From contig CALJFB010000048.1 in the NCBI GenBank assembly GCA_938073895.1, positions 1 to 39,969 of the forward strand: 39,969 nucleotides of DNA. Direction: 5' to 3'. A model generated the notes under the pieces. That model searched no databases, had not been told where the DNA came from, and was given only the letters and a program-made list of their open reading frames with translations. This DNA is from an uncultured Flavobacteriaceae bacterium. Its GTDB lineage: Bacteria; Bacteroidota; Bacteroidia; Flavobacteriales; Flavobacteriaceae. The position numbers were made by a program, and so were the translations under genes. Below are positions 16,374-24,411 of the stretch, in pieces (positions within the stretch are counted from its first letter, which is position 1; the number at the start of each line of letters is the position of its first letter).

Positions 16374-16452
16374 AATTAACTAACTTATTAGTTTTAAATC
16401 ACAACAAATAATTAAGTTTTAGCGCTAAAATTTCAATTACATAAAAAAGCCT

Positions 16453-16460
16453 TAATTTTG
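16453..16460 (+). promoter_or_regulatory. Bacteroidota -7 box for the dusB-type gene
   Basis: TAATTTTG matches TAnnTTTG and lies 17 bp upstream of the TTG start, giving a very short leader. Confidence 0.5.
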
Positions 16461-16477
16461 CATTAAAAAAAAACATT

Positions 16478-17473
16478 TTGGTTAAAATTGGCGACATAGA
16501 ATTACCAGATTTCCCATTACTTTTAGCTCCAATGGAAGACGTTAGCGATCCACCATTTAGAGCATTATGTAAAGAACAAGGCGCAGATGTAGTTTATACA
16601 GAATTTGTAAGTAGCGAAGGTTTAATTCGTAATGCAGCAAAAAGCGTTATGAAACTAGATATTTACGAAAAAGAGCGACCTGTTGGCATTCAAATTTTTG
16701 GAGCAAATCTAGATAGTATGCTGCAAACCATAGATATTGTAGCAGAATCTAAACCAGATATTATAGATATTAATTTTGGTTGTCCAGTAAAAAAAGTAGT
16801 AAGTAAAGGTGCTGGCGCTGGTATTTTAAAAGACATTTGCTTAATGGAACAATTAACTGCCGAAATGGTTAAACGTACCAATATTCCAATAACAGTAAAA
16901 ACACGTTTAGGTTGGGACGACAATTCTATTAGAATTGTAGAAGTTGCCGAACGTTTACAAGATGTTGGCTGTAAAGCAATTGCAATTCATGGTCGTACAA
17001 GAGCACAAATGTATAAAGGAGACGCAAATTGGAAACCAATTGCAGAAGTAAAAAATAATCCACGTATGAGCATTCCTGTTTTTGGAAATGGCGATGTTAC
17101 CACTCCAGAACGTGCTATGGAAATGAGAGATCAATACGGATTAGATGGCTGCATGATTGGTAGAGCTACTATTGGAAATCCATGGTTTTTTAAGCAAGTA
17201 AAACATTTTTTTAATACAGGAGAACATTTAGCTCCAATTACTATTCAAGAACGTGTAGAAGCCGCTAGAAGACATTTACAAATGGCTATTGATTGGAAAG
17301 GAGAAATTTTAGGTGTTTTTGAAACTAGAAGGCATTATACCAACTACTTTAAAGGTATTCCACATTTTAAAGAACATAGAATGAAAATGGTAACAAGCGA
17401 TGCTTCTAAAGATGTTTTTGCCGCTTTTGATACGGTTTTAAAAAAATTTGGTGATCATATTTTTACAGAATAA
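16478..17473 (+). CDS. dusB: tRNA-dihydrouridine synthase, DusB type
   Basis: This 331-residue TIM-barrel flavoprotein reduces uridine to dihydrouridine in tRNA with FMN and NADPH. Landmarks are LLAPMEDVSDPPFRALC at the N-terminus, the active-site Cys102 in NFGCPVKKVVSKGAGAG, KTRLGWD, AIHGRTRAQMYKG, FGNGDV and GCMIGRATIGNPW. The start is TTG at 16478, immediately followed by VKIGDIELPDFPLLLAPM, the expected family N-terminus; no ATG is available in the right place. It is ended by a strong bidirectional terminator shared with the convergent OmpA gene. Confidence 0.92.
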   Translation: MVKIGDIELPDFPLLLAPMEDVSDPPFRALCKEQGADVVYTEFVSSEGLIRNAAKSVMKLDIYEKERPVGIQIFGANLDSMLQTIDIVAESKPDIIDINFGCPVKKVVSKGAGAGILKDICLMEQLTAEMVKRTNIPITVKTRLGWDDNSIRIVEVAERLQDVGCKAIAIHGRTRAQMYKGDANWKPIAEVKNNPRMSIPVFGNGDVTTPERAMEMRDQYGLDGCMIGRATIGNPWFFKQVKHFFNTGEHLAPITIQERVEAARRHLQMAIDWKGEILGVFETRRHYTNYFKGIPHFKEHRMKMVTSDASKDVFAAFDTVLKKFGDHIFTE

Positions 17474-17491
17474 ATAATTTATAAGTCCACA

Positions 17492-17522
17492 AAAAAGCCA
17501 CTTCTACTTGAAGTGGCTTTTT
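17492..17522. terminator. Bidirectional terminator between dusB and the OmpA-like gene
   Basis: A 13-bp perfect stem AAAAAGCCACTTC / GAAGTGGCTTTTT with a 5-nt loop; T runs at both ends (on each strand). It lies between convergent genes. Confidence 0.85.
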
Positions 17523-17540
17523 AGTATAAACGGTTTAATA

Positions 17541-18422
17541 TTACTTTCTTTTTCCAATATAGGTAATTAAAATTTCTACTCTACGATCTAATTCTGGTTT
17601 TCCTCCAAGTGGTTGCCTTCTTCGCATACCAATATATTTCATGCGGTTTCTATGCACACCACGTTTTTCTAGATAATTGTAAATAAAACGTGCTCTTGCT
17701 ACAGATAAATTTCGCTTTTTTGTTTTTTTATCTATTGCATCTCTAGAACCTTGCGTACAACAAACGTGTCCTTCTATTGTAAAATAAATGTGAGGATTTC
17801 TTAACAAAACTTCCGATAAGTTTTCTAATCTTTTACGAGATTCTTTTGTAATATAACTATAACTAGATTTAAAATTAATATTATCTAAAGTAATTTTATC
17901 ACCTTTTTTAATTGTACCTTTTTCTATGTCTTCTAGAGTAATTTTACCAGTATTTGCAGTTACAGATAATTCTTCTTCTTCTAGATCTATAGCTTTTTTA
18001 GGTTCTGTTTTTACAACTATTTCTACTTTACGATTTAAACCTCTAATTTTACTTAAATCTCTTTCTTTTACTACACGTAATAAAATTTCTCCTTTTCCAT
18101 TTACGTTAGTAATTAAATCGTCGTCTATACCATAACCCGAAAATAATTCCTTGATTTTATCTGCTCGATATTGAGATAATTCTTGATTATAAGCATCTGT
18201 ACCTCTATCGTCGCAAAATCCGTAAATTTCAATTTTATTCACTTTTATTTCTTCTAAATTAGAAATAAAAAGTAGCAATCTATTTTCTTCGGTTAAAGGC
18301 ACTTCAAACGCATCAGTATTAAAATATACCTGATGTTTTATAATGTCTTGAGCAAATATTACTGAAGTAAACATTACTAGAAATAAGAATAAAAAGTGTT
18401 TTAAATAACTAGTTCTAAGCAT
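17541..18422 (-). CDS. Periplasmic protein with two OmpA-like domains
   Basis: This 293-residue protein has a Sec signal (about 1-24, SVIFAQ). Two OmpA C-terminal-type segments are visible. The first (about 25-130) carries GFCDDRGTDAYNQELSQYRADKIKE. The second (about 180-290) carries EGHVCCTQGS and RNLSVARARFIYNYLEKRGV and closes with RRVEILITY. OmpA-like domains bind peptidoglycan. There is no membrane barrel. The second domain replaces the usual GHTDxxG by GHVCCTQG. The gene lies 8 nt after the S41 protease gene and is the last of the rnpA-protease-ompA run. Confidence 0.82.
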   Translation of the reverse strand: MLRTSYLKHFLFLFLVMFTSVIFAQDIIKHQVYFNTDAFEVPLTEENRLLLFISNLEEIKVNKIEIYGFCDDRGTDAYNQELSQYRADKIKELFSGYGIDDDLITNVNGKGEILLRVVKERDLSKIRGLNRKVEIVVKTEPKKAIDLEEEELSVTANTGKITLEDIEKGTIKKGDKITLDNINFKSSYSYITKESRKRLENLSEVLLRNPHIYFTIEGHVCCTQGSRDAIDKKTKKRNLSVARARFIYNYLEKRGVHRNRMKYIGMRRRQPLGGKPELDRRVEILITYIGKRK

Positions 18423-18430
18423 GGTATAGT

Positions 18431-20068
18431 TTATTTAAGGTAGGCATTATATTTGTTGGGATTTTGTAAAATCTCTACAGCTTTTTTAATATCTAAATTA
18501 TGAATTTTGTAGTATTCAAATAAGCCTTCTCTGTAAACATAGCGCTTAACAATCTCGTCTGTTAATAAATTTATTAATTGCGCTTTATTAGCTTGAATAG
18601 CTTGATCTTTAGCTTTATTTAAGTTAGAAATTAATGTGTTGTAATCTTTAGAGATATCATCTTCTAAATTTTCAGTTTTAGAGATTTCTAAAGCTTTTTT
18701 TAAAGCTTTTTCTGTATTGGTCTCAAAAGTAAAATCCGATGTCTTTAAATAGCTTCTAAAGTCTTTAAAATGTGCATCTGTAACTTTAAAGGTATTAATA
18801 TCATTTATAGTAGTATTCTCGTAATAGAATTTAGTAGCAAATTCAAAAATGCTAAGATTTCCTAAAATGGCTTTTGTTATGGCAGAGTTTTTAGATATAT
18901 CGATTGCTTCATCTGGAAAAACGCCGCCACCATCAAACACTTTACGTCCGTTTTTAGTGGTAAATGCATTATAATTTTCTTGTTTTGTTCTAACCGCATT
19001 TCCATCTTTGTCTCTATTCCAATAATCTAATGCTTGTATACAACGACCAGATGGCGTATAATATCTAGATATGGTGACTTTTAATTGTGTTCCATAACTT
19101 AGTTTTTTGTAGCGTTGTACTAAACCTTTTCCAAAACTTCTAGAACCAACAATTACAGCTCTATCTAAATCTTGTAATGTTCCAGAAACAATCTCACTTG
19201 CCGAAGCACTTTTTCCGTTTATTAAAACCACTAACGGAATTTCTGTGTCTACAGGCGCGTTTTTTGTGTAATAGGTTTGATTATAACTTTTAACCTTTGC
19301 TTTTGTAGAGACTACTAATTGGCCTTTTGGTACAAAAAGATTTACAATATTTACGGCTTCGTTTAAAAGTCCACCAGGATTTCCTCTAAGGTCTAATATT
19401 ATTTGTTTTGCGCCTTGTGCTTTTAAATCTGTTAAAGCATATTTGGTTTGCGTAGTAGTTTTTTGATTGAATTTTTTAAGTACAATATATCCAACTGTTT
19501 CATTAATCATAGAAAAATGAGGTACCGCATCTATTTGCACTTCTGAGCGCATAACCGATGCTGTGCTTGTTTTACCTTGACGGATATATTCTACATTTAT
19601 TTTAGAATTTGGTGCTCCTTTTAGTAAATCTAAAGCATCGTCTTTAAAATCTGCTAACGCAATTCCATCTACTTTAATAATTTGATCTCCAGCTTTTAAT
19701 CCTGCTCTATCTGCTGGGTAATTTTTATAAGGTTCTACAATAACTACTTTGTTTTTAAGCGTCATTATTTTTGCACCAATTCCAGAATAATCTCCTGTAC
19801 GCTTAATTCTAGCGGTTTCTATATCTTGTTCGTTATAGTATTTTGTGTATGGATCTAACTCTTCTAGCATATTTTTTAATGCGGTATCCATTAATTCTGC
19901 CGGATTAGTTTCGTCCACATAGTTCATATTTAATTCCTTAAATAAGGTTGTAAATATTTCTATTTGTTTAGCAATTTCGAAAAAATCGTTTCTAAAAGCG
20001 GTTGTTGATATAAATATAATAACAGCAAGTACTGGAACTAAAATTTTGTGTTTAAAAAAATGTTTCAT
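18431..20068 (-). CDS. C-terminal processing protease (S41 family)
   Basis: This 545-residue protein has an N-terminal signal/anchor (about 6-25) and a CtpA-type helical region (DPYTKYYNEQD). A PDZ domain follows (about 85-170, SGIGAKIM, ADRAGLKAGDQIIKVDG). The S41 catalytic domain has LDLRGNPGGLLNEAV, the nucleophile Ser in NGKSASASEIVSG, and the Lys in SRSFGKGLVQ. The ~170-residue C-terminal extension is helical and typical of the Bacteroidota form. It degrades or trims periplasmic proteins at their C-termini. It begins 21 nt after rnpA and is followed by the OmpA-like gene, so the three likely form an operon. Confidence 0.92.
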   Translation of the reverse strand: MKHFFKHKILVPVLAVIIFISTTAFRNDFFEIAKQIEIFTTLFKELNMNYVDETNPAELMDTALKNMLEELDPYTKYYNEQDIETARIKRTGDYSGIGAKIMTLKNKVVIVEPYKNYPADRAGLKAGDQIIKVDGIALADFKDDALDLLKGAPNSKINVEYIRQGKTSTASVMRSEVQIDAVPHFSMINETVGYIVLKKFNQKTTTQTKYALTDLKAQGAKQIILDLRGNPGGLLNEAVNIVNLFVPKGQLVVSTKAKVKSYNQTYYTKNAPVDTEIPLVVLINGKSASASEIVSGTLQDLDRAVIVGSRSFGKGLVQRYKKLSYGTQLKVTISRYYTPSGRCIQALDYWNRDKDGNAVRTKQENYNAFTTKNGRKVFDGGGVFPDEAIDISKNSAITKAILGNLSIFEFATKFYYENTTINDINTFKVTDAHFKDFRSYLKTSDFTFETNTEKALKKALEISKTENLEDDISKDYNTLISNLNKAKDQAIQANKAQLINLLTDEIVKRYVYREGLFEYYKIHNLDIKKAVEILQNPNKYNAYLK

Positions 20069-20089
20069 TATGGTTATTATTTAAACAAA

Positions 20090-20452
20090 TTACTGATTTA
20101 ATTGCGCTATAAATTTTTTAAATGCCTTTTGTGTTAACGCATTTATAGTGTTAAACGTTGGCATATCTTTATGCATATAAAGTAGCATTATTGAGTAACC
20201 TGTAATATTTTGATCTAAAAGTTGTTGTTTATTTAGCCTATAAGCTTCTCGAAGTAAACGTTTTATACGAATTCTATCTACTGCTTTTTTAAAATTACGC
20301 TTACTAACAGACACGCCAACTTTTAGAGTTTCGCTGTTTTTTAAGTATACTAAACGCAATGGATACGCAGAAATTGATTTTCCTTCGGAAAATAATTGCT
20401 CTATACCTTTTTTGCTTTTTAGTTTTTCGTGTTTGTTGTAAGTTAATTTCAT
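20090..20452 (-). CDS. rnpA: Ribonuclease P protein component
   Basis: This 120-residue basic protein assists the RNase P RNA in maturing tRNA 5' ends. It shows YNKHEKLKSKKGIEQLF, GVSVSKRNFKKAV and the helix RIRIKRLLREAYR. The canonical RNR motif has its Asn replaced by Ile (AVDRIRIKR, codon ATT), an unusual change. rpmH, its usual partner in other bacteria, is not next to it: the 89 bp upstream hold only a promoter box and a terminator. The operon continues with the S41 protease. Confidence 0.9.
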   Translation of the reverse strand: MKLTYNKHEKLKSKKGIEQLFSEGKSISAYPLRLVYLKNSETLKVGVSVSKRNFKKAVDRIRIKRLLREAYRLNKQQLLDQNITGYSIMLLYMHKDMPTFNTINALTQKAFKKFIAQLNQ

Positions 20453-20462
20453 AGCTGTTGCT

Positions 20463-20470
20463 CAAAGGTA
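20463..20470 (-). promoter_or_regulatory. Bacteroidota -7 box for the rnpA operon
   Basis: On the minus strand this reads TACCTTTG, matching TAnnTTTG, 10 bp upstream of the rnpA ATG; the transcript would have a very short leader or none. Confidence 0.5.
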
Positions 20471-20488
20471 AGCCATAAGTGTTAAACT

Positions 20489-20517
20489 AAAAAAACCACT
20501 TATAAATAAGTGGTTTT
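20489..20517 (-). terminator. Terminator after the OmpH/M1 peptidase operon
   Basis: Stem 20492-20502 with 20507-20517 (core AACCACTTA / TAAGTGGTT), followed on the minus strand by seven T. It lies 24 bp past the M1 peptidase stop. Confidence 0.75.
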
Positions 20518-20541
20518 AAAAATTATTAAGACGTAACTAAT

Positions 20542-22374
20542 TTACTTTGTGTTATTAGTTTTATCTATATCTGCCATTAGTTTTTTTGGATCTATTTGTA
20601 CAGATTTAACTGTTTTATTAGCCTTAAAACTATAAGTTGGATAAGCCCAAGCCCAATCCTTTAGTAGTGTTGCTGTAGTTGGCTTTTCGCCACGCATCAT
20701 TTGTAAAGGAATGTAGAAATTTTCTGTTGTTTTGTCTGTATAAGTTACGGTTATATCTAAAGGCATTGGCATTGCTCCAATTCGTTCTAAATTAACTGTA
20801 TTTCCTTCAACAGATGTTACTGCGTAATCTATAGTGTTTGTAGTTTGTGTCCAATCTGTTAAATACCAATCCAATTCTAAACCAGAAACTTTTTCGGCAG
20901 AACGAATAATATCTAATGGTTTTGGATGCTTAAAAGAGAAGTCTGTAAAGTACTTTTTTAAGGTTTTCTCTAAATTTTCTTCACCTATAACATAAGCTAA
21001 TTGTGCTAAGAATACTTCACCTTTATTGTATGCTGCAATACCATAAGCCATATTACTGTGGTAACGATCTGAATGTGTGGTTTGTGGTTGTTCTTTTCCA
21101 GTACTTACTAGATAATAATAACCTCTGTAACCACCAGAATTTGGATTTACTTTGTTTTCTTTCATTACAACATTCATTGCATTATGACTGATATAACTTG
21201 TAAAACCTTCGTCCATCCATTCGTGTTTAGATTCGTTACTTGCTAATAAAAACTGAAACCAAGAATGTGCTAATTCATGTGCTGTAACTCCAACTAAACT
21301 CCCAAATTTACGTTTTCCAGTAATTAAAGTACACATAGCGTATTCCATTCCGCCATCTCCACCTTGTATTACAGAATATTGTTTGTATGGATATTTTCCA
21401 ACTTTCTGGCTAAAATAATCCATTAACTCAACCGTTTTTGGCTGTAGGTTTTTCCAGTTTTCTAGGTATTCTTGCTCTAAATCTTTTTTATAATAGAAAT
21501 GTAATAATGGTCCGTTTGGCACTTGCATGGTATCGTGCTTAAAATCTGGATCTGCAGCCCAAGTAAAATCGTGCACATTTGGTGCGTTGAATTTTAAGGT
21601 TTTTTTGTTTCCATTAATTTTAGTTTCGCCAACTTGATAACCTGTTCCACCAACTACAAAATCTTTATCTATATGAAGCGTGACATTAAAATCTCCCCAA
21701 ACACCATGAAATTCTCTTCCAATGTATGGATCTGCATGCCAACCTTCAAAATCGTATTCTGCTAATTTTGGATACCATTGCGTCATAGAAAGCGCTACAC
21801 CTTCGGCATTATCTCTACCAGATCTACGGATTTGTAATGGCACTTGCGCATTAAACTCCATATTAAAAGTTACTTTTTCACCTGGCTGAATTGGTGTATT
21901 CAAGCTAACTTCTAATACAGTTCCAACAGTTTCATGTGATACCGCTTTACCATTTTGAGTTAAGCTATTTACTTTAATAAATCCAATTTCGTTAGGTTGT
22001 AAAACATCAATACGACTTTGAATTATTGGATTTTCTTTGGTTCCAATATTAGTAACCATTCTTCTATCTGGATCAGATATAGCTTTTAACCTTGCATTCA
22101 TTTCGCTTTCTGGTTGGAAAGCGTTAAAAAACAAGTGGTAATACACTTTATTTAAAACATCTGGAGAGTTGTTAGTATAAACTAACGTTTGTTTTCCTTT
22201 GTATTGGCTATTTTCTACATTCATGTCTATATCCATGTTGTAGTTAACGTGTTGTTGCCAATATGCGTTTGTTTCTGTTGTGCTTTTAACCGTTGTGTTT
22301 ACAGCTTCTTTAGTAGAATGACATGAAGCTAATAAAGTAACTGCTAATACGGATGAAAGAATGACTTTTTTCAT
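20542..22374 (-). CDS. M1-family zinc aminopeptidase-like lipoprotein
   Basis: This 610-residue protein has a lipoprotein signal (VTLLASC, Cys18). It carries the M1 (gluzincin) signature: GGDGGMEYAMCTLITG as the GAMEN-like exopeptidase motif, HELAH at about 364-368 and the third zinc ligand Glu exactly 18 residues after the second His (HEWMDEGFTSY). An N-terminal beta-saddle precedes the catalytic domain. It probably removes N-terminal residues from peptides in the periplasm or at the surface. The GGMEY motif differs from GAMEN, as in many Bacteroidota M1 paralogues. It starts 2 nt after the Skp-like lipoprotein gene, implying cotranscription. Confidence 0.92.
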   Translation of the reverse strand: MKKVILSSVLAVTLLASCHSTKEAVNTTVKSTTETNAYWQQHVNYNMDIDMNVENSQYKGKQTLVYTNNSPDVLNKVYYHLFFNAFQPESEMNARLKAISDPDRRMVTNIGTKENPIIQSRIDVLQPNEIGFIKVNSLTQNGKAVSHETVGTVLEVSLNTPIQPGEKVTFNMEFNAQVPLQIRRSGRDNAEGVALSMTQWYPKLAEYDFEGWHADPYIGREFHGVWGDFNVTLHIDKDFVVGGTGYQVGETKINGNKKTLKFNAPNVHDFTWAADPDFKHDTMQVPNGPLLHFYYKKDLEQEYLENWKNLQPKTVELMDYFSQKVGKYPYKQYSVIQGGDGGMEYAMCTLITGKRKFGSLVGVTAHELAHSWFQFLLASNESKHEWMDEGFTSYISHNAMNVVMKENKVNPNSGGYRGYYYLVSTGKEQPQTTHSDRYHSNMAYGIAAYNKGEVFLAQLAYVIGEENLEKTLKKYFTDFSFKHPKPLDIIRSAEKVSGLELDWYLTDWTQTTNTIDYAVTSVEGNTVNLERIGAMPMPLDITVTYTDKTTENFYIPLQMMRGEKPTTATLLKDWAWAYPTYSFKANKTVKSVQIDPKKLMADIDKTNNTK

Positions 22375-22376
22375 AA

Positions 22377-22892
22377 TTATTTGTTGTTTTTAGCGTCGAA
22401 TGCTTTAATAATTTCTTCCGTTAAATCTGTAGATTCCTTAGCATACATAACACTTGCTGTGTTATCGCTTGTTCCTAAAATGTAATCGTAACCTTTAGTT
22501 TTTCCGTAGTCTTTTACAAAAATCTTTACTGTTTTAATTACTGAATCTATTTCGGTTCTGTAACCATTTGCAAGATTTTGTTGTTCCGTTTGAATTTGTC
22601 TACTTAACATTTGTTCTTTTTGCTGAAACGACTGAGATAATTGTTGAATTTTATTTTGGTCCTTCATCTTAGAAGCTAAAGTACTTGCTTCTTGTACTTC
22701 TGTTTGAAATGCTAATTTTAAACTATCTGTTTTTTGAGACAATGCTGCTTCCTTTTGCTTGTATTTCTCTTCAACAGCTTTTTTCAACTCAACCTGGTTA
22801 ATTACTTTTCCGTTATCTAAAAAAGCAATTTTTTGTTTTTGGCACGATGTAAATACCATTAAAGCTAATACTGCAATACTTAATTTTTTCAT
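22377..22892 (-). CDS. OmpH/Skp-like coiled-coil lipoprotein
   Basis: This 171-residue protein has a lipoprotein signal (LMVFTSC, Cys17). It matches the OmpH/Skp family: an initial strand IAFLDNGKVINQ, a long helical coiled-coil hairpin rich in Gln/Lys/Glu (about 35-125), and a closing YDYILGTSDN...VMYA segment. Skp proteins hold unfolded outer-membrane proteins in the periplasm. The lipoprotein anchor is a variation on the soluble classical form. It is the first gene of the pair with the M1 peptidase. A long non-coding region lies upstream. Confidence 0.87.
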   Translation of the reverse strand: MKKLSIAVLALMVFTSCQKQKIAFLDNGKVINQVELKKAVEEKYKQKEAALSQKTDSLKLAFQTEVQEASTLASKMKDQNKIQQLSQSFQQKEQMLSRQIQTEQQNLANGYRTEIDSVIKTVKIFVKDYGKTKGYDYILGTSDNTASVMYAKESTDLTEEIIKAFDAKNNK

Positions 22893-23462
22893 TTTTATAT
22901 TTTTTACGTTGCTAAAATAGAAAACAAATAAGATTTCTGTGTTGTTTTTATTAATTTTTATAGAAGTTAAATATTATTAAAATGTACTTTTTTAGTACAT
23001 CTATATTTATTATTTTTTTACTTTATGATGGCACTATTTTGTAAGCCCAATTCTGAAGATAAATTTTTGTAAACCTAAAATTCCGTCTTATTTTATAATT
23101 CTATGTTTTAGTATTATATGAAAACGTTTTATAAAGTATTGTATTTCCTATTTCTTTTAATTAATTTTAGACACACAATTCAATAATCCTATCCTGCATA
23201 ATTTATTTTCTAAATTCTAAGTTATAGAAACTGAATTGATATAATTCTATAAATAACCAGAGGTTATTAAATTCTGCTGTTAAATAATACCCATAATTGT
23301 AAACTCTTACTATAGAAAAAACTAATTACTAATAATTATATTATTTATAAAATTTATTGTTTTGTGTTTTAAATTAGATGATTTAAGGCGTTTTAAAATT
23401 TATTACAATTAAATAGACCTTAACCTTATGTTTTCGCTCTTAAAATTATTTAAAATAAGAAT
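22893..23462. other. 570-bp AT-rich intergenic region with two small inverted repeats
   Basis: No gene is evident in either strand. ATGTACT/AGTACAT with a T5 loop is at 22982-23000, and AATAACC/GGTTATT with a 3-nt spacer is at 23252-23268. The region separates the Skp-like gene from the methyltransferase. No DnaA-box-like site was seen. A small RNA cannot be excluded. Confidence 0.5.
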
Positions 23463-24302
23463 TTAGTCCTTTTGAAGAATATAAATATGAGAAGAAGCTT
23501 CTTTTGTATATAAAGCCATAATATTTGAGGTTAATCCTATTAAAAAGGCTTTAATTATATTTCTTTTGTTTGATTTTATCTGTTCAGATAATAAACTCAC
23601 ATAAAAAGCATCAAACCACATTGGCTTAGTTTCTTTTAATTTAAAACCAACACTTTGCCCTAATAGGTCGATACTCTTTTTATTAAAATGCCATAAATGC
23701 CTAGGAACATCTAAAGCAGCCCAATTTGATTTGTAGTGTTTTGCATCGAAACTATTATAATTAGGTACCGCAATTATTAATGTTCCATTTGTTTTTAACA
23801 ACGAATGAATCAGTTTAACCTGTTCTTCTAAATTTGGCAGATGTTCTAAAACGTGCCATAATGTTATTATATCAAAACTTTCTTTTGGAAGATTTTTTAG
23901 TTTATCACTATTAAATACTTTGTTTTTTATTAACAAGTTAGCTTTGTCTCTAGCTTTTTTTTCAGGTTCAATACCTGTTACTTTCCAGCCATTATTTTTA
24001 CATATTTCTAAAAAATGACCTGTACCACATCCAATATCTAAAAGCGATTTGTCTTCTGTTTTAAACGAATTAATTAAATTTAACTTTTGTTTTAAAGTTA
24101 TATTTCTGACCTTATGATATGTTTTTTCAAACCAATTTCGTTTTGTATTTGTATGAGAGATATAGTCTTCAGATTTATAATATTTAGGTAAATCTTCTAT
24201 TTTTGGTTGTGGTGTTGTTTCTAAATAACCAAATTTTATATTCTCTATTAAGGTGAATTCCTCACCAGAAACTGTAAAATCTTTTGCTTTAATATTTATC
24301 AT
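23463..24302 (-). CDS. SAM-dependent methyltransferase (class I)
   Basis: This 279-residue protein has the class I methyltransferase core. Motif I is LLDIGCGTGHF (about 87-97), the acidic end of strand 2 is in GIEPE, motif II-like FDIITLWHVLEHLPN follows, then GTLIIAVPNYNSFDA. It looks like Methyltransf_23, with an N-terminal segment preceding the core (KDFTVSGEEFTLIE), as in enzymes acting on quinones, sugars or lipids. The substrate is unknown. It lies downstream of mnmG on the same strand, with a parS-like site in the gap. Confidence 0.85.
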   Translation of the reverse strand: MINIKAKDFTVSGEEFTLIENIKFGYLETTPQPKIEDLPKYYKSEDYISHTNTKRNWFEKTYHKVRNITLKQKLNLINSFKTEDKSLLDIGCGTGHFLEICKNNGWKVTGIEPEKKARDKANLLIKNKVFNSDKLKNLPKESFDIITLWHVLEHLPNLEEQVKLIHSLLKTNGTLIIAVPNYNSFDAKHYKSNWAALDVPRHLWHFNKKSIDLLGQSVGFKLKETKPMWFDAFYVSLLSEQIKSNKRNIIKAFLIGLTSNIMALYTKEASSHIYILQKD

Positions 24303-24389
24303 AAGTCTCCAAGAATTTTTAATAATTCTGACATAAATTAGTAATTCTATCTAACTCTTTTCTATTACTAAAGCAGTTTTAAATTAATA

Positions 24390-24403
24390 GTTCCACGTGG
24401 AAC
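24390..24403. other. parS-like ParB-binding site, right of the methyltransferase gene
   Basis: The perfect 14-bp palindrome GTTCCACGTGGAAC is the core of the parS consensus. The outermost pair is A...A rather than T...A, so the 16-mer is one base short of perfect. It lies 8 bp past the mnmG stop codon, outside coding sequence. Confidence 0.8.
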
Positions 24404-24411
24404 ATTATTTT

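Noticed and set aside
16378-16395. AACTAA/TTAGTT hairpin after elaA as a terminator
   Set aside because: Only 6 bp, all weak apart from one G-C pair, with just four T; insufficient.
20453-20541. rpmH next to rnpA
   Set aside because: No 44-codon basic frame in the gap; only a promoter box and a hairpin are present.
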